64,000 nt of DNA, from positions 66,898,899 through 66,962,898 of the forward strand of contig JARWIR010000001.1 of the NCBI GenBank assembly GCA_029959085.1, written 5' to 3'. The notes beneath the pieces were generated by a model. The model was not told where the DNA came from, did not search any database, and saw only the letters and a list, made by a program, of their open reading frames with translations. This document shows positions 55,799-64,000 of this stretch, piece after piece. The number at the start of each line of letters is the position of its first letter. Within the stretch, counting starts at the first letter, position 1. A program made the translations under genes and the position numbers. This DNA is from Nemophila menziesii. Lineage: Eukaryota > Streptophyta > Magnoliopsida > Boraginales > Hydrophyllaceae.

Positions 55799-57356
55799 TT
55801 GTATCGTCCCGATACAATAAAAGATAAAAACATAGGGAAGTCTAGAAATACACACTTATAAAATTCTCAACACAATGGGAAAAAGGATAGCAGAATATAT
55901 AGAATAAACCTAAAACACATAACTCAGAAAATTTCATGCAATAATATCTATAAACTACATACCTGTACACTTCTCATATCCACAGTCAACACGGCTTGAA
56001 TTCAAGATCAGATTAGTTTCGCAATGTAAGAAGGATTAGGACTTTACTCAGTTCCCCAAGAGAGCTATAGATTGTTCATCGATTTTCACTAGTTTCAAAG
56101 GTCCACTCAATTAATCTCTAATGGCTCAATCACTTCTCAATTACATAGCAAAGAATCAAAAGGTCTTTAAGGTTGTAATGTAGGCTTAGGGACGGGTATG
56201 ATAGTATATTTGGATAATTCGGAGTGAGCTTTTGGCTCTCTCCTCACTAGCCATCAACGAATCGCCCTAGAGCTTGAGTTACTCTCATAAAACGTTTCTC
56301 ACTCAACCCAATGAATTCCTTGATGCACAATTTAGCATCCCCAATAACCCAATTAAAGCTTTAGATGTTCACATAAAAATCCACTTTGCCGGTCCGAATA
56401 TATATAATTTCTTTTATTTTCAAATCAATTTTCTTTATAGCTATGACTATTTTTTAATGTTGAGACATCATGCTAATTTTCTCATATATATATTTTTTTC
56501 CTTTTAATGCCCTTATTGGCAAGATTAGCTCGAAGCTTCTTTTTCATTCACTATTACCCCGGCAAAGGGTTACAATACAATTCTGTGAAACATCATCAAT
56601 ATAAAGCACAAAGCACAATTTCTAAGCTAAAAAAAAATCCCAACAAAATAACAATTCCCATAATGGTGGACCCACCACCCCAAACTCAAGCTCTAAAATA
56701 ACTGTCTAAGCATCGCGATTCGAGTGCGGGTCATATGGAAAAGTCCTAAAATCTAAAGGATATGGCTTATAACGTGTTTCAATAAAAGGCTTTAGAAAGG
56801 CTAGAAGGGGCTGAGAAGGATATAGCATATAAAATTAAAAAGGCTTCAAGGGCTTCAAAATATGAAAGAACCGCCTTAATCACTTTCTACACTATGTAAT
56901 TTAGAAAATTTCTTACCTTTAGCACTTTCATCAAATGGTTTTTCAACTAGCTTGGATCTCACGGCCTACACACTTTCAAGGTTCCCTGAGATCGAACATA
57001 CTTTCTATCGCATTGCTCACTAATCTTTTCTTTACTATCAATGTGTGTTTTCCTGCAAATACTCAAAGCATACAAATACATAGCTCATAAATATATCACT
57101 TACTACCATCAATCTACTGAGCTTATGCTTCCAGCTATTAAACACACTCTACATCTAATTCCCATGTATCAAAAATTTTAATTTCACCCAAAAAAACAGA
57201 AAAATGGAGATGAGAGACAACGAATCCCCACACCCCCAACTCAAAAATGAGCCGTGTCCCCACGACTCGAAAAAGACTCGAAAAACAGAAATTAAAAATT
57301 AGCAGATAGACATATTTACAGAAATGGTAAGGAAGAAAGAGAACATACTCTCGAGG
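55799..57356. other. Noncoding 3' region of Athila-like copy 2
   Basis: About 1.56 kb without ORF between the second ORF and the polypurine tract. It is colinear with 11973-13610 of copy 1, and blocks are retained even in diverged copy 3 (26480-27940). Confidence 0.7.
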
Positions 57357-58559
57357 CTATTGCCTCGCATCATTGATATCCAAGGTTGGAATTGCTGGAC
57401 CTTTCGTTAATTGTTCAAGGAGTTTCATAATGTGCACTTGATTAGCGTTGATTTGTGCCACATCATTGACTAAGGAAGTTTGAGCTGATTCAAATTTCGT
57501 TAAACGCTCCTCCATCTTCTCTTGCCAATTTTGCTCCTTTTCTTCCTTCGAGGCTTGAGTAGAACCCGTTCTTCGAAGACTTTCTTTGATCCATGCATTA
57601 TCAATATAACTTGCTTTAAATTCGAGTTTCTCTTCTTCACCCAATACTACATTCGCTTTTCGCACCAGACACGTGATCATAGTTGGAAATTTAATATTAT
57701 AAACAGATTTAGGAGAGACCGAAAATCGTATCACCTCCTCATAGATCAACTGTGCCACATCAACCTCTTCTCCTCTCAAAATACAGTCCAACAGTAGAGC
57801 GTTCTTCATAGTCACATCCCAAGCTCGTGTGTTTCCAAAGACATTAGGAATAAGGAAATTGTGCCAAATTCGCGCATCTGCTTGATGATATTTGTAAGGC
57901 CAAGGTGCCTTCAATTCTCCCTTATGTGATTGCACTTTCTCTTTGTCTAAAACATGCTCAAAAAGTAATTCCTCATCAAAGATCTTTCGCTTAGCAACTG
58001 CTTCTTCAAATTTGCAAAAACCTTTCAGTTTCTTAAACTTGAAGTGGTTCTTAATCTCCTCAACTGTGAAAGGAACTATCTTTCCTCTAATCGGAACACC
58101 ATCACTATCTCGGCTAAAGAGGCCTAAATAGAACTCCAAAACTAATTCAGGACATAATTCAGAACGTCTTACCATGAACGTAGACCAACCCAATTTCTCA
58201 CCAAGCTCTAAGAATCTCTTGTATTCTCCATCTCTAATTTCTTCTTTGAATACTTTTTCATAAGCAAAAGGTAGATCTTTTAATTGTTTCTCTGCAGAAA
58301 TCTTCAAGGCCTTTGAAGTATCCACTTTCTTTATAGGTATAAGATCTTGTTGAGGTAGTGTTCTCTCCTTTGCATAATAATAAAGCTTTTTACCATTACG
58401 ATCATACGAAGGTTTCCCACTCTTCTTCACTTTATCTTTACCCTTTGATTTAGAACTAGCACCTTTGTCAATTGATTTCTTCTTGTTTAAATCCAATCCC
58501 TTGTTACTCTTCACCTCCCTCTTATTAGCTAAGATTGTTGTTCTATTAGTCATCCTCAA
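57357..58559 (-). CDS. Second ORF of Athila-like copy 2 (putative plant transposon protein domain)
   Basis: An intact 400-residue ORF. The N-terminus is basic and Lys/Ser-rich (MTNRTTILANKREVKSNKG). The middle (about residues 120-290) has ELVLEFYLGLFSRDSDGVPI, FTVEEIKNHFKF, RIWHNFLIPNVFGNTRAWDV, NALLLDCILRGEEVDVAQLI and SVSPKSVYNIKFPTMITCL, matching the layout of the putative plant transposon protein domain (Pfam Transposase_32 type). A C-terminal coiled coil (EEKEQNWQEKMEERLTKFES) follows. It occupies the env-like position of Athila elements, but I see neither signal peptide nor transmembrane helix. Function unknown; open in this copy, broken in copy 1, mostly deleted in copy 3. Confidence 0.82.
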   Translation of the reverse strand: MRMTNRTTILANKREVKSNKGLDLNKKKSIDKGASSKSKGKDKVKKSGKPSYDRNGKKLYYYAKERTLPQQDLIPIKKVDTSKALKISAEKQLKDLPFAYEKVFKEEIRDGEYKRFLELGEKLGWSTFMVRRSELCPELVLEFYLGLFSRDSDGVPIRGKIVPFTVEEIKNHFKFKKLKGFCKFEEAVAKRKIFDEELLFEHVLDKEKVQSHKGELKAPWPYKYHQADARIWHNFLIPNVFGNTRAWDVTMKNALLLDCILRGEEVDVAQLIYEEVIRFSVSPKSVYNIKFPTMITCLVRKANVVLGEEEKLEFKASYIDNAWIKESLRRTGSTQASKEEKEQNWQEKMEERLTKFESAQTSLVNDVAQINANQVHIMKLLEQLTKGPAIPTLDINDARQ

Positions 58560-58984
58560 TTAACCCCCAACTCAAAGCTTTAGCAACCCTTGAAATTTAA
58601 CTCTTGAATTAATGGTTGAACAAGCTTGATTTGGCTTAGGAAATATGAATTGATGATTAATCTCTATGTGGGTGAGGTGGATTTGTAATGGGTAGGCTTG
58701 GTTTTTAGAAATTGTAGGATGAATTTTGAAAATTTGGCTCTTTGATTCTTCAATTTGAATGGATTTGGTGAAGATTGGGTGTTTGATTCTCTCTTGTAAT
58801 GATGTGGAGAGAAGGTTTGATGTGTTTTTCTTGATGATTGGGTAGTGTTTTGGTGATTGGTGAAGGTTTTGATGAGCTTCAATGGAGTTAGGAGGGTTTT
58901 GGAGAAGAAAAAGAGGGTTAAGGTTTCATAAATTCGGAATAATAAGATTTATACCTCCTTTATAACTCAATCCCGTAGGTTTTT

Positions 58985-59370
58985 CTCTCTCTGGCGGCGC
59001 TGCGGACTACCCCTGCGGACCATGGGGTGCACCGCAGGGTAGTCCGCGACATCTGATGCTCGAAAATTTTTTGCTCACTGGATGAAACCCGTGGTAGGAC
59101 CCCGTGGTACGGGTTTTTGGCTTGCGGACTAGGGTCCGGTGTACCGGAGGGTACACCGCGGCTTCTGTTGTTAACTCCGTCAAAATACCCGTGGTACCCA
59201 CCCCGTAGTACGCGTTTTTGAGGCGCGGACCATGGTGCGGTGTACCGGAGGGTAGTCCGTGGCAATTTTTCTGGTTTCTGGATCAAACCCGTAGTGACAA
59301 CCCGTGGTACGGGTTTTTGACCACGCGGATCATCCCTGCGGACCATGGGGTAGTCCGCGCAGGTCATTCC
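58985..59370. repeat. GC-rich tandem repeat in leader of copy 2
   Basis: Roughly three to four units of about 100 bp, each with an acccgtggtac...cccgtggtacgggtttttg hairpin-like part followed by gcggaccatggtgcggtgtaccgg-like boxes (anchors near 59083, 59183 and 59284). It corresponds to the palindrome cluster of copy 1 (15249-15498) but is more expanded. Confidence 0.75.
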
Positions 59371-59590
59371 TTTGCTCCAAAAATTTTCCTCGCGTTCCCT
59401 AACTCGATTTCTCCGATTCCTACACACCAAAAACACTAATACCTTCCTCAAACATGCAATATCAACTAAAAACAACTAAAATAAACTTAAACTAAAAACG
59501 TGAAAGACATGAAAACATAAAAAAACTACGGGTTGTCTCCCGTACAGCACTTTTGTTTTACGTCTTTCAGAGTTAGACGTGTTACCTCTG

Positions 59591-60745
59591 TCAAGATTTG
59601 CGAATATAGCCTCCCCAACAACGAGTAAGGCTATGAACGTCAACTAATCTGCGCTTGACCCCAGTTTTGGGGCGAATCTCTATCACCTTGGCTGAAACAA
59701 CCTTAGTGACAATGAATGGTCCCATCCACGAGTCTTTGAAACTTTGTGGCCTGTTCTCTCGTTTGTGGGCTTTCCATAGGACTTCATGGCCAACCCCAAA
59801 CTCAATGTTTGGCTCAGTATCCACAGGTTTTAAGTGGATCTCTTCAGGAGGGACTTTGTGATGTGAAAGGCTGTGGATGATAGGCACGGTGAGATCCAAC
59901 TTCCTTGGTTTCTTACCCAAGACATAGAAGGTCTCGGATACATTCTTTGCATGAAGGGTGATGGTCCCATCTTGGAAGTTGATCACACTTTGACTTGTGG
60001 CCATGAAGGGCCGTCCAAGTATGATCGGAACCTGCTTATCTGCATCAAACTCAAGAATAACAAAGTCAGTAGGGATGGCGATATTACCTGCTCGGACTAA
60101 GACTTCCTCCACTGTTCCCCATGTCCTCTTCACTGAGTTGTCAGCAAACTGCAACTTCACTGGAGTCTTCTCTGATTTCTGAAGTCCAAGTCTCTCGAAC
60201 ACGGACTTAGGCATAAGATTCACACCAGAACCCACATCGTACATAGCTTTCACCTTGAGCCTACCATGTAATTGAATAGGAAGGTTGAAACTTCCCGGAT
60301 CTTTAAGCTTTGTAGGCAGCTCTTTCTCACTTCTTCTTGAAACCCTTAGGTTCTCTCTCGGGATCTCTACACTCGCCTCTTTCTCAGGAATAATTTGCGT
60401 GTAAACTTGTTGCGGTGTAAGTCCTCTCTTCGCAATCTCAAGCATTTGGGCGTTGATATTTTCAGGGTGGTACGCCTCTACAAATGTCTTGAGAACAGTG
60501 TCATCTTTAGGATTTGTAACAGGAATAGTTGATGACACTGGTTGAACACTAGGTGGCGATTCCACCTTCTCTTCTTCTTTCTTTTCTAGCACAGCAGGTG
60601 CCACTTCATCTTTCGATTCCTCCTTTGAGGCTTCTTCCTCTTTCTCTTTAGCTAACTCAGCTGCATATTCCACTACTGATCGAATCTCCTCTTGCACCTT
60701 CCTCAGTAACTCTATAAACTCGTCTTTCTCTTGATCGTCCTCCAT
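59591..60745 (-). CDS. Protease with integrase C-terminal-like tail, Athila-like copy 2
   Basis: 384 open residues. An acidic Glu/Lys-rich N-terminal linker is followed by a retropepsin-like domain: MYDVGSGVNLMPKSVFERLG near residues 165-185 and VPIILGRPFMATSQSVINF near 230-250. The last about 70 residues match the GPY/F-type integrase C-terminus: GVGHEVLWKAHKRE, SWMGPFIVTKVVSAKVIEI and DVHSLTRCWGGYIRKS. It would process Gag; how the integrase tail acts without a catalytic core is unknown. The frame is the same as gag, with a single TAA (60791-60793) and 15 codons between them. Copy 1 has a sense codon there, so gag-protease was probably one ORF. Confidence 0.82.
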   Translation of the reverse strand: MEDDQEKDEFIELLRKVQEEIRSVVEYAAELAKEKEEEASKEESKDEVAPAVLEKKEEEKVESPPSVQPVSSTIPVTNPKDDTVLKTFVEAYHPENINAQMLEIAKRGLTPQQVYTQIIPEKEASVEIPRENLRVSRRSEKELPTKLKDPGSFNLPIQLHGRLKVKAMYDVGSGVNLMPKSVFERLGLQKSEKTPVKLQFADNSVKRTWGTVEEVLVRAGNIAIPTDFVILEFDADKQVPIILGRPFMATSQSVINFQDGTITLHAKNVSETFYVLGKKPRKLDLTVPIIHSLSHHKVPPEEIHLKPVDTEPNIEFGVGHEVLWKAHKRENRPQSFKDSWMGPFIVTKVVSAKVIEIRPKTGVKRRLVDVHSLTRCWGGYIRKS

Positions 60746-60790
60746 ATAAACTTCTAAATAGTCAGATTCCTCGGGGCTAGACTCGGTTGG

Positions 60791-62416
60791 TTATTCTTCA
60801 ATATTGGGAACTTCCACGGCACTAATGGCAGCATGTGGTGCTTCCTCTTTTGTTTTTTCGATTTCAAGGCATATAGCCTTGCAAGCTTCGAACTCATCCT
60901 TGTCTTCACCTCCTTCGATTGCTTTTACTTCCTTTTGTTCTACAACACTTGTTAACACTTTGTTTAACTGTGTCACTTGAGTAGTTAGCATTTGAAGTAT
61001 GGCATCATGTCCTCTAACCTTTTCGTCTTGAGCATTAAGAGTCGTGTTTAAACGGTCTAGAGCTTGTACTATCTGTGTATTGTCCATAGATCCTTCTTGC
61101 GGATACTGAGGTAAAGCTTTCTGCTCTAATGAATCGGTATAGGCGTCTTGAGCAGGTTGTTGTGGAGGAGCAGGTCTATTTTGATATTGGTTTTGGTACT
61201 GACCTCTCTGTTGGTAGGAGTTGTTCTGGGGACGCGGTTGATAATGACCTGGATTAGCGGCCCCTTGTGGATTTGAATACTGCATACCCGGATGGTTGCG
61301 ATTGCCCCAACGGTTGGATATAAAGTAAACCGATTGCAGATTTGATTCGCACTCTTCCCATGAATGATCGTTAACTCCACATTGTTGACAACCTTGTGCT
61401 TCTTGTACTACCTTTGTAGCGGCTAAATTCTTCTCCATCGCGATTCTCAGCTCCTTGATTTGATTTTCTAATGAGGATATTTGAGTTGAGTTCGCAGTTT
61501 CTGCATCTAAACGAAGCGTTCCTCGGGTCTTTGCTACAGAAGCTCGCATTGAAGGCCAACTTCTTTCTTGTTCCATAATATTTTCCAACACCTCAGAAGC
61601 TTCATTGTGATTCATGGACACAAAATTACCCTTTCCAATGTTATCCACCTTTTCTCTACCTTTATCATTAAGACCTTCATAGAACATAGCAAGTTGTAGA
61701 GCAGGTGTATAACCATGGAGCGGACATCTAGTTAATTTTTGTTGAAACCTTGTCCATGCTTCTCCCACTGTTTCTCCATCTTCTTGAGAAAATCTTGCAA
61801 GCTCGGTTTGATCTTTAAGTCTCATGCTCTTCGGATAAAATCGGTTAAAGAATGCGGCTTGAAGTTCTCTCCAAGAGTGAATGGTTCCATGTGGTTGTCT
61901 CTCTAGCCAATCGCTAGCTCTTCCGGTCAAGAAAAACGAAAACATATGACAATACAGTTGCTCGCGTGTAATACCAGGAGTAATGTAGGCATCACAAATC
62001 TGCATGAACTTCTGAATCGCTTTTACCGGATCTTGAATAGCTGTACCAGTATAGAGTCCGAAACTTTGAAATTGACTAAGCATACCCGGATCGGGTCTAA
62101 ATTTGATATTCGGAATCTCAGGAGGGCGGTAACCGATGGGTTGAACATGGAATGGTACATTAAGGCCAGGAAGATCTTGTTCAACTCGGTTCTGTTGATT
62201 ATTGAGATTATTCTGCCCATTACCTTCTCCTACTGGTAATTGTACACCAGGTGGAATGTATGCTGGAGGTCCTCCTGGTGCAAAGTAGATTAACTCCGGA
62301 TCATTATCATGTACGTCTGCCATAGCTCTTCTTAAGGCTCTTTCCTCACGAACTCGTTTGTTGTAAGGTCTGAAGCGCCTCTCGGGCTCCGATAGAGGAG
62401 GCCAAGAATTAAACAC
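60791..62416 (-). CDS. Gag of Athila-like copy 2
   Basis: 541 residues. The capsid-type Retrotrans_gag domain lies at about residues 115-270: NIKFRPDPGMLSQFQSFG, DAYITPGITREQLYCHMFSF, GRASDWLERQPHGTIHSWRE, ETVGEAWTRFQQKLTRCPLHG. A short Cys/His segment (CQQCGVNDHSWEEC, about residues 345-358) is a CCHC-like zinc knuckle. An Asn/Gln/Pro-rich stretch and a coiled-coil C-terminus follow. The start Met at 62416 lies about 140 bp from the PBS. It packages element RNA in virus-like particles by family analogy. Intact here; missing in copies 1 and 3. Confidence 0.87.
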   Translation of the reverse strand: MFNSWPPLSEPERRFRPYNKRVREERALRRAMADVHDNDPELIYFAPGGPPAYIPPGVQLPVGEGNGQNNLNNQQNRVEQDLPGLNVPFHVQPIGYRPPEIPNIKFRPDPGMLSQFQSFGLYTGTAIQDPVKAIQKFMQICDAYITPGITREQLYCHMFSFFLTGRASDWLERQPHGTIHSWRELQAAFFNRFYPKSMRLKDQTELARFSQEDGETVGEAWTRFQQKLTRCPLHGYTPALQLAMFYEGLNDKGREKVDNIGKGNFVSMNHNEASEVLENIMEQERSWPSMRASVAKTRGTLRLDAETANSTQISSLENQIKELRIAMEKNLAATKVVQEAQGCQQCGVNDHSWEECESNLQSVYFISNRWGNRNHPGMQYSNPQGAANPGHYQPRPQNNSYQQRGQYQNQYQNRPAPPQQPAQDAYTDSLEQKALPQYPQEGSMDNTQIVQALDRLNTTLNAQDEKVRGHDAILQMLTTQVTQLNKVLTSVVEQKEVKAIEGGEDKDEFEACKAICLEIEKTKEEAPHAAISAVEVPNIEE

Positions 62417-62558
62417 TGTGAAACCTGAAAAAGACTAAAGCAAACCACAAGCGTAAATCTGGAAAAATAAAAACTAAAACTAAACTAAACTGAAAAGTAA
62501 AAACTAATTAAAAAATAAAACTCGAAATAGATAACCCACACGCTAACGAGACACAAGT

Positions 62559-62575
62559 CCCCGGCAGCGGCGCCA
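62559..62575 (-). other. Primer-binding site of Athila-like copy 2 (tRNA-Asp type)
   Basis: On the element strand tggcgccgctgccgggg is one base off the sequence complementary to the 3' end of plant tRNA-Asp, the primer known for Athila elements. It lies six bases inside the 5' LTR. Confidence 0.8.
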
Positions 62576-62581
62576 AAAACT

Positions 62582-63066
62582 TGGTGTCGCCTAGGGTGTG
62601 ATAAAAATAAGATCAATTTAAGTATGGAAAACTATGCACTCTCACCCTAGACAGGCACAGTACTGCAAGTATTACAGGACGTATGCAAGTTTTAATGATA
62701 AGTAGAGTTCATTCTCAGGGACTTAAGTGTGTTAATCGCGTAGGAAACAATGACGAGTAAAAGTAAATAATTAAAAGATAGAAAATAAACAAGTAGGAAT
62801 TTGAGATTAACAATTAAACTAATTAAAACTAGGAAAATAAAGACAATAAAGTAAAAGATTAAGAAATATGAGATGAGAAGTATAGCTTAGGTTTTGCTAG
62901 TATGCACTAATCCTTCTAATTCTATCTATAAATCTAGTTAGTAAGGAAGAATATTAGCTCTTGGTATACTTAGTCAGGATTCTAAATTCCCCAAGCTTAG
63001 ACCTTGAGAGCGACTAAGGGGGCTACGTCACAACCAAGAAGTGATTTCAAATAGGGTTATCAAACG
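62582..63066 (-). repeat. 5' LTR remnant of Athila-like copy 2
   Basis: Starts tggtgtcgcctaggg and matches 54256-54740 nearly base for base. It is cut after tatcaaacg by the next element; the remainder presumably lies beyond the window. Confidence 0.92.
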
Positions 63067-64000
63067 TGACAGTCCTAGATTGGGGGTGAATAGGATTACT
63101 AATAAAATAATGCCTAATTAAAAATCTTTTGGACAATAATAAGTTTAAGAGAAAACTTCTAGGTCAACTAATTAAATCAAACTCTTATAGGATCATGCAA
63201 TGGGAAGAGTAAGGTTTGATATAAAAGTAAAACTAGTAAAGAGCTAATCCAATAACTTAAGCTACTCTAGAAGACTATATGTTAGATATCCTAGATAAAC
63301 AATATCATAGAAATCATGCAAGCATATAATCAAACATATAAAGTGCGGAAAGTAAATAGAGTAGGGATAGAAAGATACACACGATTTATAGTGGTTCGGT
63401 TTCCCTACATCCACTACCTAAGGAAGCCTCCTTAGGATTTCAAGCTTTTCACTAAGCTCCCGTGTCTCTCTTAACCGGGTCGAGAACACAATAACCTTTA
63501 CAAACTCTTCGATAACACGAAGGACACACCACTTGCGTAATCACAACACAAGGACACCAAGTATACTCCCTATACTTGAATTCTCTCTTAATCTATCTAT
63601 TACAAGACCTAGACTAAGAGGATAATAACAAAGTGTTTAAAGGTTTGCTAATTAAAGCTTGTAACTAAACTCCTAATAGAGTGGATATGACTATAAGCTT
63701 GTATACTCCTTCTTGAGTGGATAGAACCTTGTGGCTTAATTGATTAACTCCTTGAAAGGATTTATAAGCTCACTAAGATTGAATTTGACTATGTATAGCT
63801 CTTGACACCTTCTTGAATGATAGCAATTAAGCCCCTTAATGTTTGTAATTAGTTGGTGTAGTTGTAGCCTTCAAAGAGCTTCAATTTATAGTAGAAAATG
63901 GCTTCCAACGGTCATAAGGCTTGAGTCCAACGGATCTATTAATCTCCCAACGGATATATTTCTTATGACTTGTCTTTAGTGCAGAAAACCCTTACATGCG
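63067..64000 (-). mobile_element. Third LARD-family LTR (partial, cut by window end)
   Basis: Starts tgacagtcctagattggggg and follows the LTRs at 32499 and 36366 (shared agtgcggaaagtaaataga, gtggttcggtttccctac, aaggacacc.agtatact and gcagaaaaccc blocks). It is more diverged, with a deletion around 63250-63300. Whether it is a solo LTR or part of a full element cannot be seen. Confidence 0.88.

Larger units (their letters stand above)
54256..63066 (-). mobile_element. Athila-like Ty3/gypsy element, copy 2 (non-autonomous, both LTRs)
   Basis: On the minus strand: 5' LTR (62582-63066, truncated), PBS matching tRNA-Asp, gag, protease with integrase-tail, a palindrome-rich leader, a second ORF, a 1.5-kb noncoding region, polypurine tract and 3' LTR (54256-55781). 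There is no reverse transcriptase, RNase H or integrase core, and the same gap is seen in copy 1. The tRNA-Asp primer, the gag type and the extra ORF place it near the Athila lineage. It interrupts LINE 2 and is itself interrupted at 63067 by a LARD-type LTR. Confidence 0.9.

Noticed and set aside
57357..58559. Calling the second Athila-like ORF an envelope protein
   Set aside because: It is in the env-like position, but no signal peptide or transmembrane helix is visible; the plant transposon protein domain explains it better.

Overview
The window looks like a TE-rich stretch of a eudicot plant nuclear genome. It is AT-rich with long gene-poor intervals, intron-bearing plant genes, plant-type LTR retrotransposons (Athila-like Ty3/gypsy and Ty1/copia), LINEs with an RNase H tail, MULEs and MITEs. 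The species cannot be named from the sequence alone.

Two host genes look intact. One is an eight-coding-exon SPX-MFS (PHT5/VPT-type vacuolar phosphate transporter) gene on the minus strand at 18292-21632. The other is an intronless P-class (Rf-like) pentatricopeptide-repeat gene on the plus strand at 46912-48744. Host-gene relics are a CYP57/CWC27-type cyclophilin tail (48965-49472), a cysteine-rich receptor-like kinase fragment (49990-50762), and captured exon fragments, including an IRE-like AGC-kinase piece, inside a transposon with inverted ends (41410-44740).

Layout. 1-591: nothing recognised. 592-4849: degenerate full-domain LINE. 4850-6534: degraded duplicate of the 3' flank of the SPX-MFS gene, carrying a MITE. 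6535-10413: MULE with convergent GRF-zinc-finger and transposase genes, cut by an LTR element. 10414-17004: Athila-like copy 1 (minus, 5' part missing). 17005-18200: second copy of the duplicated flank. 18292-21715: SPX-MFS gene with nested MITEs in its last intron. 21.8-25.6 kb: intergenic, with candidate P1BS sites, a LINE tail, a MITE and a long GA repeat. 25.6-29.5 kb: 5'-truncated Athila-like copy 3 (plus), which cuts copia A. 29.5-39.5 kb: copia A (minus), with a 5.5-kb coding-free LTR element (LARD) inserted in gag; copia A itself sits in an older copia fragment B (39.5-40.3 kb). 41.4-44.7 kb: gene-capturing inverted-repeat transposon. 45.0-46.7 kb: element with about 400-bp inverted ends. 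46.9-51 kb: PPR gene and host pseudogenes. 52.7-54.3 kb: LINE 2, cut by Athila-like copy 2 (54256-63066), which is in turn cut by another LARD-type LTR (63067-end).

The most notable signal is the Athila-like family. Copies 1 and 2 share the same structure: gag and protease in one frame, joined directly to an integrase C-terminal-like segment with no reverse transcriptase, RNase H or integrase core, followed by a separate 400-residue ORF. This suggests a non-autonomous lineage with its own fixed coding content rather than independently decayed copies. Its leader also carries clustered near-palindromic GGTRYACC boxes that recur in the LTR of the unrelated LARD family.
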